Of a stretch of 32,545 nucleotides of DNA, positions 18,231 through 27,485 are shown one piece after another (the first letter of the stretch is position 1; every line of letters starts with the position of its first letter). The DNA lies in contig SLSL01000085.1 in the NCBI GenBank assembly GCA_007130465.1, positions 1-32,545 of the forward strand, given 5' to 3'. The notes under the pieces are model-generated. The model ran no database searches. It saw nothing but the letters and a program-made list of their open reading frames with translations, and was not told the origin of the DNA. The position numbers were made by a program, and so were the translations under genes. The DNA comes from Halanaerobiaceae bacterium. GTDB taxonomy: Bacteria; Bacillota; Halanaerobiia; Halanaerobiales; Halarsenatibacteraceae.

Positions 18231-19961
18231 TTATGTTTTGTCAATCATCTCCAGGAACTCTTCTTTTAAAATTCCCAAACTGGAAGCTGCCTTTTCTTCT
18301 GAATTAGATCTAACTGCAAAATAAAACTTCAACTTAGGCTCTGTTCCAGAAGGACGAATTGTGATTTTACTTTCGTCAGCCAGAATAAACTGAAGAACAT
18401 TAGACTCTGGGAGATTAATCTCTTTTTCTTCTCCAGTACTAAAATCCTTTGCAACTTTATTTAAATAATCTTTAAAGACAACTACTTTTTCTCCTGCAAT
18501 TTCAGCAGGGCAGTCCTCTCTTAATGAAGCAATTATTCTCTCAATCTCTTCCTGGCCTTCTTTGCCTTCTAAACGCATTGATTCAAGATCTTCTAGGAAA
18601 AAACCATGTTCTTCTCTAAGTTCAGAAAGCCTTTGAAGTAAATTAATTTCTCTTTCTTCTTTATAATAAAGAACCATCATCGCAAGCAATGCAGCAGCAT
18701 TAACAGCATCTTTATCTCTAACATAAGTTCCAGTCAAAAAACCAAAGCTCTCTTCAAAGCCCAGGATGAACTCTTCATCAGTTGCCTCCATCTTATTAAT
18801 TTCATCACCGATATATTTAAAACCAGTTAAGACATCTTTAACTTTAGCTCCATATTTATCAGCTATAGGCTTAATCATCTCTGTAGAAACGATCGTTTTA
18901 ATTATTACAGGAAATTCAGGCAATAAATTCTCTTCTTGCTTCCTGCCTAAAAGATAATCTGCCATCAAAACTCCAATCTCATTGCCATTAAGAGAAGTAT
19001 AACTATCTCCATCTTTTATTAAAGCTCCGAGCCTATCTGCATCAGGATCTGTAGCCATAATTAAATCTGGATTATAACTTTCAGCCAATTCTAAAGCTAA
19101 TGTATATGCTTCCCTCTCTTCTGGATTAGGACTTGAAACAGTGGAAAATTCTGGATCTGGCTCAGCCTGCCTCTGTACAACCATCATCTCTTTAAAACCA
19201 AGATCACTTAAAATATTCCGTACCGGTTTATTGCCAGTACCATGAAGTGGAGAATAAATAATCTTTATATTATTACCTGCTTTATTTGCAAGCTCAACAT
19301 CTGGTAAGACCTCAATTATTGCCTCTTTATATTTTTCATCCATATCTGAACCTAATAATTCAAAGAGACCTTCCTCTTCAGCTTCTGATTTTTCTATCCT
19401 TTTAATTAAAGAAAAATCATCAAGTTCATTTATTTCGGCAATAACCTTCCTGGCTTTATCAGGAACTAACTGGCAGCCATCGCTCCCATAAACTTTATAA
19501 CCATTATACTCAGGTGGATTATGGCTTGCCGTTATAACTACACCTGCTTCTGCATCTAATTCCCTAACAGCAAAGGATAATTCTGGGGTAGGTCTTAATT
19601 CATTAAAAAGATAAGCTTTAATTCCATTACCGGCAAGCACAAGAGCAGCTTCTTCTGCAAATTCTCGAGATTTATGTCTGGAATCATAGGCAATTACGAC
19701 ACCACTATCTTTTCCTTTTTCACTATAATTAATAACATAATTAGCAAGCCCCTGGGTAGCTTTTCTTACTATATATTTATTCATCCTATTTGTTCCAGCA
19801 CCCATCTTGCCTCGCATGCCCCCGGTTCCAAATTCTAAATTCTTATAAAATCTATCTTCTATCTCCTGCTCATTATCTTTAATTGATTCTAATTCTTCTT
19901 TTATCTCTTCATCAAAATAATCATTTAATAACCAATCACGGTATTTCGACTTATAACTCAA
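18231..19961 (-). CDS. Phospho-sugar mutase (phosphoglucomutase/phosphomannomutase)
   Basis: GTGGMRGKMGAGTNRMN, GVVITASHNPPEYNGYKVYG, MATDPDADRLG, FGFEESFGFL-like ILGFEESFGFLTG, ITIRPSGTEPKLKFY. Confidence 0.95.
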   Translation of the reverse strand: MSYKSKYRDWLLNDYFDEEIKEELESIKDNEQEIEDRFYKNLEFGTGGMRGKMGAGTNRMNKYIVRKATQGLANYVINYSEKGKDSGVVIAYDSRHKSREFAEEAALVLAGNGIKAYLFNELRPTPELSFAVRELDAEAGVVITASHNPPEYNGYKVYGSDGCQLVPDKARKVIAEINELDDFSLIKRIEKSEAEEEGLFELLGSDMDEKYKEAIIEVLPDVELANKAGNNIKIIYSPLHGTGNKPVRNILSDLGFKEMMVVQRQAEPDPEFSTVSSPNPEEREAYTLALELAESYNPDLIMATDPDADRLGALIKDGDSYTSLNGNEIGVLMADYLLGRKQEENLLPEFPVIIKTIVSTEMIKPIADKYGAKVKDVLTGFKYIGDEINKMEATDEEFILGFEESFGFLTGTYVRDKDAVNAAALLAMMVLYYKEEREINLLQRLSELREEHGFFLEDLESMRLEGKEGQEEIERIIASLREDCPAEIAGEKVVVFKDYLNKVAKDFSTGEEKEINLPESNVLQFILADESKITIRPSGTEPKLKFYFAVRSNSEEKAASSLGILKEEFLEMIDKT

Positions 19962-20058
19962 GGTTAATCCCCCTTTATCAAACTTATCGAGCTATCTCAA
20001 TAAATAAAACATATCTATCCTTAATTATAAAATAGTATATCACAATTTACAATTAATT

Positions 20059-21159
20059 TCACTTTACAGGTTTAAATGAACGAATAACTTTTATAATCTC
20101 ATTAATGTTCTCATCACTTAGTGCAGGATGAACCGGTATAGAAATAACCTGCTTGGATGCTTTTTCAGCTTCAGGACAATTAAAACTCCCATACCCCATT
20201 TTTTTATAAATTGGTTGCTGATAGGCAAGTCTAGGATAATGAATTCCATAACCAATTCCATTTTCTTTAAGATGCTCAGCCAGAGCATCTCTATGCCCAT
20301 TAATTACCCTAATAGTATACTGATGGAAGACATGTGACCGCTTTTCAGCTACTTTTGGAGTAACTAGCCAATTTAAATCAGATATTCCTTCAGTTAATTT
20401 CATAGCATTTTCTCTCCGGGATTTATTAAAATCATTTAATTTTTTCAGCTGTTCAAGACCAATAGCAGCGGCAATATCTGTCATCCTATAGTTATAACCT
20501 AATTTTTCATGATAATAACGATCAGTCAAACCATGATTTATTAATAATTTAGCATTATCGGCAACCTCTTTATTCGAGGTGACAACAATCCCACCTTCAC
20601 CAGTCGTCATATTTTTAGTAGGATAAAAGCTAAAAACACCTGCAGTCCCTATTCCGCCAACTGGTTCACCTGCAAATTCAGCTCCATGAGCCTGGGCAGC
20701 ATCTTCTATAACAATTAGATCATATTTTTTTGCAAGCCTCATAATAGTATCCATATCTGCAGGTTGACCAAATAAATGAACTGGCATAATGCCTTTGATA
20801 TCAGGATCTTCCTCCAATTTTTTTAATACTTTATAAGAATCAATATTATATGTTATAGGATCAATATCAACAAATACTGGCTCAATCCCACTATAGAGCA
20901 ATGAATTGCAACTTGCAATAAATGTAAAGGGAGTCGTTATAACCTTATCTCCCTCCTTTAGGCCAGTTGCTTTAACAGCAACATCTAATGCAGTGGTGCC
21001 ACTGGTAGTAGCAATGCCATAATCTGCGCCGACATATTCAGCAAATTCATTATTAAATTTTTCCACCTTTGGTCCAGAAGCAAGCATTCCGCTATCAAGG
21101 ACCTGCATAACATTATTTTTTTCTAAATCTGTAATTTCTGGATTTGCAATTGGAATCAT
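20059..21159 (-). CDS. gnnB: DegT/DnrJ/EryC1/StrS aminotransferase, GnnB-like
   Basis: GIATTSGTTALDVAVKATGLKEGDKVITTPFTFIASCNSLLYSGIEPVFVDID, VIEDAAQAHGAE, GVFSFYPTKNMTTGEGG (PLP Lys). Symbol rests on context with lpxA and an oxidoreductase. Confidence 0.75.
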   Translation of the reverse strand: MIPIANPEITDLEKNNVMQVLDSGMLASGPKVEKFNNEFAEYVGADYGIATTSGTTALDVAVKATGLKEGDKVITTPFTFIASCNSLLYSGIEPVFVDIDPITYNIDSYKVLKKLEEDPDIKGIMPVHLFGQPADMDTIMRLAKKYDLIVIEDAAQAHGAEFAGEPVGGIGTAGVFSFYPTKNMTTGEGGIVVTSNKEVADNAKLLINHGLTDRYYHEKLGYNYRMTDIAAAIGLEQLKKLNDFNKSRRENAMKLTEGISDLNWLVTPKVAEKRSHVFHQYTIRVINGHRDALAEHLKENGIGYGIHYPRLAYQQPIYKKMGYGSFNCPEAEKASKQVISIPVHPALSDENINEIIKVIRSFKPVK

Positions 21160-21175
21160 TATATTAAAACCCTTT

Positions 21176-22162
21176 CTACTGTGTTCTTGCAATATCTATT
21201 TGTTTAGCCTGATTATAAACTTGATGTTGAATTACCTTGGTAAGTTTCAGTGCTTCTAAACCATCTGAACCGTTAATTAAAGGCCTTGTTCCATTATTTA
21301 TGCAATTAATAAAATGTGCTAGCTGTGATTTTAAAGGCTCTTCATCATTGCTATAAGTCTCTTCATGTTCATTTGTTCTCTTATATTCAGAGCTATCAGC
21401 CATCATCTTTTTACGCCCAGTTATAACTATTTTGCGATGTAAATAATCAAGTTCAATATAAGAATTAGTTGTGGTTATTGATAAAGCCCTAACTTTTTTC
21501 CTGGTCACTCTACTGGCTGTTAGCGTTGCGATAGCTCCATTGGCAAGTTGAAAGTTAGCAACAGCATAATCCATATGCTTTTCTGATTCAACCCTTCTTG
21601 CAGTAGCAGATACATTTGTTATATCTCCTGAAACCAGAGAACTAACTACATCTATATCATGGATCATTAAATCTTGAATCACATCAGTATCATCAATTCT
21701 AGGATCATAAGGACCCATCCTCTCAACATGTAAAGCAACTATCTCTTCATCTTTTAAAATCTCTGGTAATGCTTGAATTGCTGGATTAAATCTTTCTATA
21801 TGTCCAACCTGTACAATGAGATCCTTCTTTTTGGCAGCATTCAAAATAGCCTGGGCTTCCTCGACTGAATTTGTAATAGGTTTCTCAATTAAAATATGTA
21901 ATCCCTTATCAATAGCTTTCATTGCAAGTTCAAAATGAGTGGTTGTAGGTGTAGCAATATTTACTGCATCAACTTCTTCCATTAAATCTTCGGCTGAATT
22001 ATATGCTTTAACACCATAACTTTCAGCAATCTCAATATTTCTTTCTCTATCAAGGTCAAATACACCTTTTAAATCACAAAGATGTTTTAAAGCTGCATAT
22101 GACCTAACATGATTTCTTCCCATACTCCCAACACCGATTACACCAATCTTAACTTTACTCAT
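21176..22162 (-). CDS. gnnA: Gfo/Idh/MocA oxidoreductase, GnnA-like (UDP-GlcNAc 3-dehydrogenase candidate)
   Basis: KIGVIGVGSMGRNHVRSYAAL Rossmann motif, VDAVNIATPTTTHFELAMKAIDKGLHILIEKPIT; next to lpxA and gnnB-like gene. Confidence 0.75.
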   Translation of the reverse strand: MSKVKIGVIGVGSMGRNHVRSYAALKHLCDLKGVFDLDRERNIEIAESYGVKAYNSAEDLMEEVDAVNIATPTTTHFELAMKAIDKGLHILIEKPITNSVEEAQAILNAAKKKDLIVQVGHIERFNPAIQALPEILKDEEIVALHVERMGPYDPRIDDTDVIQDLMIHDIDVVSSLVSGDITNVSATARRVESEKHMDYAVANFQLANGAIATLTASRVTRKKVRALSITTTNSYIELDYLHRKIVITGRKKMMADSSEYKRTNEHEETYSNDEEPLKSQLAHFINCINNGTRPLINGSDGLEALKLTKVIQHQVYNQAKQIDIARTQ

Positions 22163-22185
22163 AATTTATTCATTTCCTCCTAATT

Positions 22186-22977
22186 TTAGCGACAGATTCC
22201 CCGTGAACTACTCTCAATAAATGCAGTTAACTCAGTAATCTCCACTGCCTCAAACTCATTTTTAATTTTCTCAACAGACTGACTAATATTTAAACCTGAA
22301 TAACAGATATACTCATAAGCTTTTGCCATAATTAATTTGAGCTCTTCTCTTGGACATTTTCCCAATCCTGACAATTTAGCCGGATGTCCTTCCGCCTTAA
22401 AAAATGGAGGTAAATCTTTAATAACCTTTGAAGAACTACTTAAAATAGAAGCTCTGCCTATTCTAACAAATTGATGAATCCCTACCTGATTGCCAATTTC
22501 AGCTTCTGAGCCTATCTCAACATGGCCTGCAACCTGTGTATTATTACCAATACTTATCCCATCACCTAATTGACAGTCATGGGCAACATGTACAAATGCA
22601 GATAAATAATTACCTGAGCCAATTCTTGTCTCCCCAGTATCTTTAGTCCCTCTATGAACTGTCACCCCTGGGCCAAAATAATTATCTCGTCCAATTACCA
22701 ACTGAGTTGATTCATTCTGATATCCAGTATGTTGAGGAGGGTAACCAAGCAAAACTCCACGACCAATATGATTCCTATCGCCAATAAAGGTCTTACCTAT
22801 AATTTCTACATCTGCCTCTATTACAGTATTTTCACCAATAACTACATTTGGCCCAATCATTACACGAGGACCTATCTTTATACCAGAACCTAAACTTGCC
22901 TCAGAAGATATTCTGGCAGATTCAGCTACATCTAAATCTAACTCCTGCTTGCCTGTCATAATTAATTTCATCTCCAC
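22186..22977 (-). CDS. lpxA: Acyl-ACP--UDP-sugar O/N-acyltransferase
   Basis: Hexapeptide repeats; LGYPPQHTGYQ, FVHVAHDCQLGDGISIGNN catalytic His region, GNQVGIHQFVRIGR. Confidence 0.93.
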   Translation of the reverse strand: MEMKLIMTGKQELDLDVAESARISSEASLGSGIKIGPRVMIGPNVVIGENTVIEADVEIIGKTFIGDRNHIGRGVLLGYPPQHTGYQNESTQLVIGRDNYFGPGVTVHRGTKDTGETRIGSGNYLSAFVHVAHDCQLGDGISIGNNTQVAGHVEIGSEAEIGNQVGIHQFVRIGRASILSSSSKVIKDLPPFFKAEGHPAKLSGLGKCPREELKLIMAKAYEYICYSGLNISQSVEKIKNEFEAVEITELTAFIESSSRGICR

Positions 22978-23054
22978 AATATAAATATTAATTATCTGTC
23001 ATGTTAACGAACGATTATTCTAGCTTTAAATATACGAGATAATTATATCATAAT

Positions 23055-24920
23055 TTAAAGGTCAAGGTCAAAACTAAAGGAAATCGCTGGTCTATCATTA
23101 GATAGTTCAGCTTCTATTCCATAGCTGTAGCAATCCAATCTTCTTGTTAAACCTATATTAATTCTATCCCATTCAGACTTGTCTCGCTCATATTTACCAG
23201 AAAACTCAATGCTAACACTGGATTTAGGAGACTCTGTAGGTATCCTAAAATTGATTTCTGGCCAGTATGACTCCTTTTCAGCCTTATCATCTCGTTCAAG
23301 ATATGGATCACCACTGGCCCAGACCCGTTCCTGGCGCAAACCTCCAGAAACTGAATAACCAGATTCTGTCTCCTGCTCAAATCTTAGACCAATTCCTGTA
23401 ATCATATTTGCATAGGAGCGTTGTTCAGGCCTATTTAAATAATAATACCAGTTATAATCACCTCTAGCTTCTACAGTCCAGCCATCAGTTATTTCCACAG
23501 AACCAGCCCAGCCAGGTTTAATCTCTATATGGCCTGTCTCCCTGCCTTTTTCATTTAATCTCCCCATACCTGCAGCCAGATTAAACCCATGGGGAAGAGA
23601 TTTTGATATATCCAGATAGGGTAAATATTCCAGACTATAGCCTGAGCGATATCTCATTCTCCAATCTAAATAATTACTTCCAGCAAGTTGATAACTCTGT
23701 CTATCCAATTCACCATTTCTATAATCCTGATAAAAACTAATATCAATTCCATCAAGCCTATTCCTTAATAAATATTGCTGGCGATATTCATCAGACATAA
23801 AATCAAAGGTATAATCATATTTAAACCTGAATGGTGAAGGATTATAATCAAAAGTTAATTCTAAAGGTTTTGCTATACCTGCCTCATCCCTTCCATCTTT
23901 TATATACTCAAGTTCTCTGCTCTGTTTACCACTAATAATAAAATCCTCTGTCAACTGATGATTCCAGCCTGCAAAATAACGTTCAGAAATTTCTTCTTCC
24001 TCATTATGATATAAAAAGCCTGTTTTAATCTCAAAATAATCAACAGGTTTATAGGTTAATATCGACTCAAAAATCTCTTCATACTCCAACTCGTTATTAT
24101 CAGGCTCATCAATCTCTTCCCTGGAATAACTTGTGTTAAGCTCTAAATTTTCTGCTAGACTAAAGTAATTAGTAGTACTGAAAAGCTGCCGACCTCTCTG
24201 AGTATTAGTGAAATAAAAGCCACCTGAAGTTCTATCGAATAACTCATAATTGTATTCCAATTCAAGATATAACCCCTCAACAGTATCATATCCTATTTGA
24301 TATGTCGGAACCGGTCTGGATAATCTCTCCTCGCCAGTCTCTTCATCTTTTTCATAATGTAATACATAACTGCCTAGAGTAAATATCCTGTTATTCCCCC
24401 AGTAAAAAGAAACATCTTCAGCTACAGCTCTATCTCCTGGGTATATTTTAATTGTGTCTGCCTCTAATCTATAATGAGGATCAGGCTGAATACATGGTGT
24501 TAGAACAGCTTCCTCAACTTCAATGGCGTGATCCATTTCACTAACAATAGCTATCCTGCCCCCAGTAAAATTAAGACTATCAATCTCACTTTCTGCTGCT
24601 AGAATCTGGCCTTCGCCGATATTATAATTAAAAAATAATTCTTCACCTTTAATACTCTCTTCTTCAGTCCTCAGTTTAACATCCCCGGTAGCCCTGATTT
24701 CATTGTTAACTATATAAACAATAATATCATCAGCTTCAACCTCTAAACCAGAAATCCGAAAAAAGACATTTCCACTGGCTGTTAACTCCTGCAGATCATA
24801 ATCATATGTAATAGTATCTGCATCAATAATATATGGTTGATCTTCAGCGACCACTATAGGTGAAAACAAAATCACAAACAAAAAGAGCATTAATACAGAT
24901 CTACTCAGCCTACTCATCAT
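23055..24920 (-). CDS. lptD: LptD/OstA-like LPS assembly outer-membrane protein
   Basis: Signal peptide, OstA domain PYIIDADTITYDYDLQELTASGNVFFRISGLEVEADDIIVYI..., long beta-barrel region ending ISFSFDLDL. ATG 24920 with GGTGG; ORF extends to TTG 24935. Confidence 0.8.
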   Translation of the reverse strand: MMSRLSRSVLMLFLFVILFSPIVVAEDQPYIIDADTITYDYDLQELTASGNVFFRISGLEVEADDIIVYIVNNEIRATGDVKLRTEEESIKGEELFFNYNIGEGQILAAESEIDSLNFTGGRIAIVSEMDHAIEVEEAVLTPCIQPDPHYRLEADTIKIYPGDRAVAEDVSFYWGNNRIFTLGSYVLHYEKDEETGEERLSRPVPTYQIGYDTVEGLYLELEYNYELFDRTSGGFYFTNTQRGRQLFSTTNYFSLAENLELNTSYSREEIDEPDNNELEYEEIFESILTYKPVDYFEIKTGFLYHNEEEEISERYFAGWNHQLTEDFIISGKQSRELEYIKDGRDEAGIAKPLELTFDYNPSPFRFKYDYTFDFMSDEYRQQYLLRNRLDGIDISFYQDYRNGELDRQSYQLAGSNYLDWRMRYRSGYSLEYLPYLDISKSLPHGFNLAAGMGRLNEKGRETGHIEIKPGWAGSVEITDGWTVEARGDYNWYYYLNRPEQRSYANMITGIGLRFEQETESGYSVSGGLRQERVWASGDPYLERDDKAEKESYWPEINFRIPTESPKSSVSIEFSGKYERDKSEWDRINIGLTRRLDCYSYGIEAELSNDRPAISFSFDLDL

Positions 24921-24944
24921 TATACCACCTTTCAAACAACTTTC

Positions 24945-24982
24945 AAAAAAAAGACCGGACGGGTTATCGTTACCGACCGGTC
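24945..24982 (-). terminator. Strong intrinsic terminator for the 25017..26162 gene
   Basis: Minus strand GACCGG...CCGGTC hairpin followed by eight T residues. Confidence 0.85.
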
Positions 24983-25016
24983 AAAAATTTTATATAGCTA
25001 AAATATATCAAAATTG

Positions 25017-26162
25017 TTAAAAACGAATTTCAAAACTTGCCTGAACATTAGATTCAACCTGATCAAAATCTGGTATTTCTCCTGCTGTATTTAAACTATC
25101 TAACATCTGATAACCAAAAGATAATCTACTGCTATCAGTAACATTTAAATCCAATCCAATATCAAGTTCCCAGCCACCCTGGCTCTCTAATGTGTCCTGA
25201 AGGCTATTAATATCAAACAATTTATAAGACGTACTTAAAGTGGCTAAATCAAGTAGATCAAGTTCTAGACCTGTGATTGTCTGCCGCATTTCTTCATAAT
25301 TATCTATCTGGTAACTGGCCCTGATATTACCTAAATTATCCTGATATTCAAGGCCGAAAACAGTAGAACTTCCTCCAGACGGATTAAATATATTGTCTGA
25401 TATATAGTCAGCAGAAACAAAAACATTACTTACAGGCTGATAGGATATACCAAGTTGAGCCATTTCACTTAACTGTTCTACAAATTGTGTCTGGATTTCC
25501 TCTGCTGCTCTAGCCGCCTCAACATCAGTCTCCTGATTTTGCCTGTCATTAAAATTATCAAGATTTGCTGCTGAAACAGTATTTGAATCTTCATTAATAT
25601 CATCTATCAAGTCATCTTCATCAATTTCAAGATTATTATCATTTTCTTCCCAGGAAGAACTTGACCTCTGACCGATTCCAGCTCTAATTGTCATACTAGG
25701 ATTCATATCATATGAAAGATTAAAACTTGTTAAACTCTCCTGACCTCTTTCAGTTTCCCCTGATCTCTGATCAGCTGAAATATAAGCCTCCCTGCCAAAA
25801 GGAAGATCGAGCCTGTTGTCATTAGAACTATTTAATTGGAGTACCTCTCGCAAATCTCTAATCCCCTCGGATTCTTGAACCATTGAGAATAATTCATCTT
25901 CTTCATATTGTTCCTCGCCAAACTGAGAAGCTAATTTAAATAATTTTTCCTGACCCTCATCAGAAAACTGCCTGAATTCATCATCAGGAAGTTCAAGACC
26001 TGTACTGTCAAGAGCAAAGACCTGCCTGACATCATTACCGTTAAAACTCTGCAACCAGGTATCTGAATTGCTCAAGTTATCTGCCTCTACTACTCCAGGC
26101 ATAAATATATTTATTATTATAAATGCGAATATTATAGCTAAAATCAACCTGGTTTGACGCAT
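25017..26162 (-). CDS. Uncharacterised exported protein, candidate outer-membrane beta-barrel
   Basis: Signal peptide MRQTRLILAIIFAFIIINIFMPGVVEA; C-terminal amphipathic strands and terminal Phe (QASFEIRF). ATG 26162 follows GGGGTGGAG. Confidence 0.6.
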   Translation of the reverse strand: MRQTRLILAIIFAFIIINIFMPGVVEADNLSNSDTWLQSFNGNDVRQVFALDSTGLELPDDEFRQFSDEGQEKLFKLASQFGEEQYEEDELFSMVQESEGIRDLREVLQLNSSNDNRLDLPFGREAYISADQRSGETERGQESLTSFNLSYDMNPSMTIRAGIGQRSSSSWEENDNNLEIDEDDLIDDINEDSNTVSAANLDNFNDRQNQETDVEAARAAEEIQTQFVEQLSEMAQLGISYQPVSNVFVSADYISDNIFNPSGGSSTVFGLEYQDNLGNIRASYQIDNYEEMRQTITGLELDLLDLATLSTSYKLFDINSLQDTLESQGGWELDIGLDLNVTDSSRLSFGYQMLDSLNTAGEIPDFDQVESNVQASFEIRF

Positions 26163-26277
26163 GGTCTCCACCCCCTTTGTACTTATACATAGTTATTAAT
26201 TAAATTATAACAAATAAAACACTAAAATGCCAGCTTTTTCAAAAGAAAAAAGAGAATTTTATTTAAGCAGGAATTCC

Positions 26278-26294
26278 TATTCTAAAATAGAATA
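26278..26294. promoter_or_regulatory. Inverted repeat TATTCTA-AAA-TAGAATA in divergent intergenic region
   Basis: Perfect 7-bp arms with 3-nt spacer between the orphan barrel gene and ccmE. Confidence 0.4.
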
Positions 26295-26358
26295 AGTCTT
26301 ATAGGGATTATTAAATTTTTCTTTAATATATCAGCCTTAAAAAGGAGGCTTTAAAACC

Positions 26359-26760
26359 ATGAAATCACTGACTTATAAGACTAAAGTAATAATTTTTACA
26401 ATGATAATAGTATCTATATTATCTTTTTTAATAATTAATAATTACTCCCAATCTTCAGCATATTATATGAAAGTCTCAGAACTTCTAGATGAACCTCCTG
26501 CCACAGATAGATATTTAAGAATTTCTGGAGTTCTTCTTCCTGATACTATTACCTGGAACTCTGAAACAGAAAACCTGGAGTTTACTATTAGAGATCCAGA
26601 AACAGAGGACCATCTTAATATAAAATTTAATGAAGAAGAACCAGATAACCTAAAAAATAATGACCTGATCCTGGTTGAAGGTTATTATGAGAATAACCAT
26701 CTAAAAGCTGAACAGATACTCTATCAATGTCCTTCTCAGTATGAGGAGCAGGTAAATTGA
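26359..26760 (+). CDS. ccmE: CcmE-type heme chaperone, Cys variant
   Basis: N-terminal TM, OB-fold-like YLRISGVLLPDTITWN...LEFTIRDPETEDHLNIKFNE...LILVEGYYENNHLKAEQILYQCPSQYEE; CxxxY replaces HxxxY. Confidence 0.8.
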   Translation: MKSLTYKTKVIIFTMIIVSILSFLIINNYSQSSAYYMKVSELLDEPPATDRYLRISGVLLPDTITWNSETENLEFTIRDPETEDHLNIKFNEEEPDNLKNNDLILVEGYYENNHLKAEQILYQCPSQYEEQVN

Positions 26761-27485
26761 TCGCTGGAAAAAATAGAATATCAGATTATAAAATCAGTAA
26801 CCTTAAATTTTCTAGAGATGGCCTAAATATAATAAATAATATTAGCATGGAATTATCACCAGGCCAGATAACAGCTCTTTTTGGCCCAAATGGGTCTGGA
26901 AAAACAACATTCCTTAAACTACTTGCCGGTATCTGGACACCTGATTCTGGAGAAATTAGCTGGTTAAATAAATCTAATCTTAAAGATTTTAATATAGGCT
27001 ACATAGGCCACGAACTATTTCTCTATAAAGATTTAACTGCCAGAGAGAATCTTGAATTTTTCGGCCAATTGTATAATACTAATGACTTAAATAAAAAAAT
27101 AAAAAACTTAATAAAAGAAGCCGGATTAGAGCTCTGGTTAAATGAACCTGTCAGGAAATACTCTAGAGGAATGCAGCAAAAACTGACTATCTGTCGAGTA
27201 TTTTTAAATTCACCAGATTTACTTCTCCTTGATGAACCTTTTACCGGGCTTGATAGTAAATCAACCAACTTCCTAATAAAGTTAATTACTCAGAACAAAG
27301 AAATTCCTGTGCTCTTTACCAGCCATAATCTCAGACAGGGGTTTAAGCTTGCAGATAACTGGCTTATACTAAAAGCTGGAAAGATAATTGAGCACTCTCA
27401 AAAGCAAAACAATAATACTCTTGATACATTTATAAAAAACTATAATAAAATACTTGCAGGTGACCTATTAGATGAAGATGCTTAA
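26757..27485 (+). CDS. ccmA: CcmA-like ABC ATPase (cytochrome c maturation)
   Basis: Walker A GPNGSGKTT, YSRGMQQKL signature, LLLLDEPFTGLD; TTGA overlap with ccmE stop; TTG start with upstream GGAG. Confidence 0.87.
   Translation: MIAGKNRISDYKISNLKFSRDGLNIINNISMELSPGQITALFGPNGSGKTTFLKLLAGIWTPDSGEISWLNKSNLKDFNIGYIGHELFLYKDLTARENLEFFGQLYNTNDLNKKIKNLIKEAGLELWLNEPVRKYSRGMQQKLTICRVFLNSPDLLLLDEPFTGLDSKSTNFLIKLITQNKEIPVLFTSHNLRQGFKLADNWLILKAGKIIEHSQKQNNNTLDTFIKNYNKILAGDLLDEDA

Noticed and set aside
20059-22162. Interpretation of the oxidoreductase/aminotransferase pair as an O-antigen deoxysugar pathway
   Set aside because: Possible, but direct adjacency to lpxA favours GnnA/GnnB; no glycosyltransferases or other O-antigen genes occur in the window.
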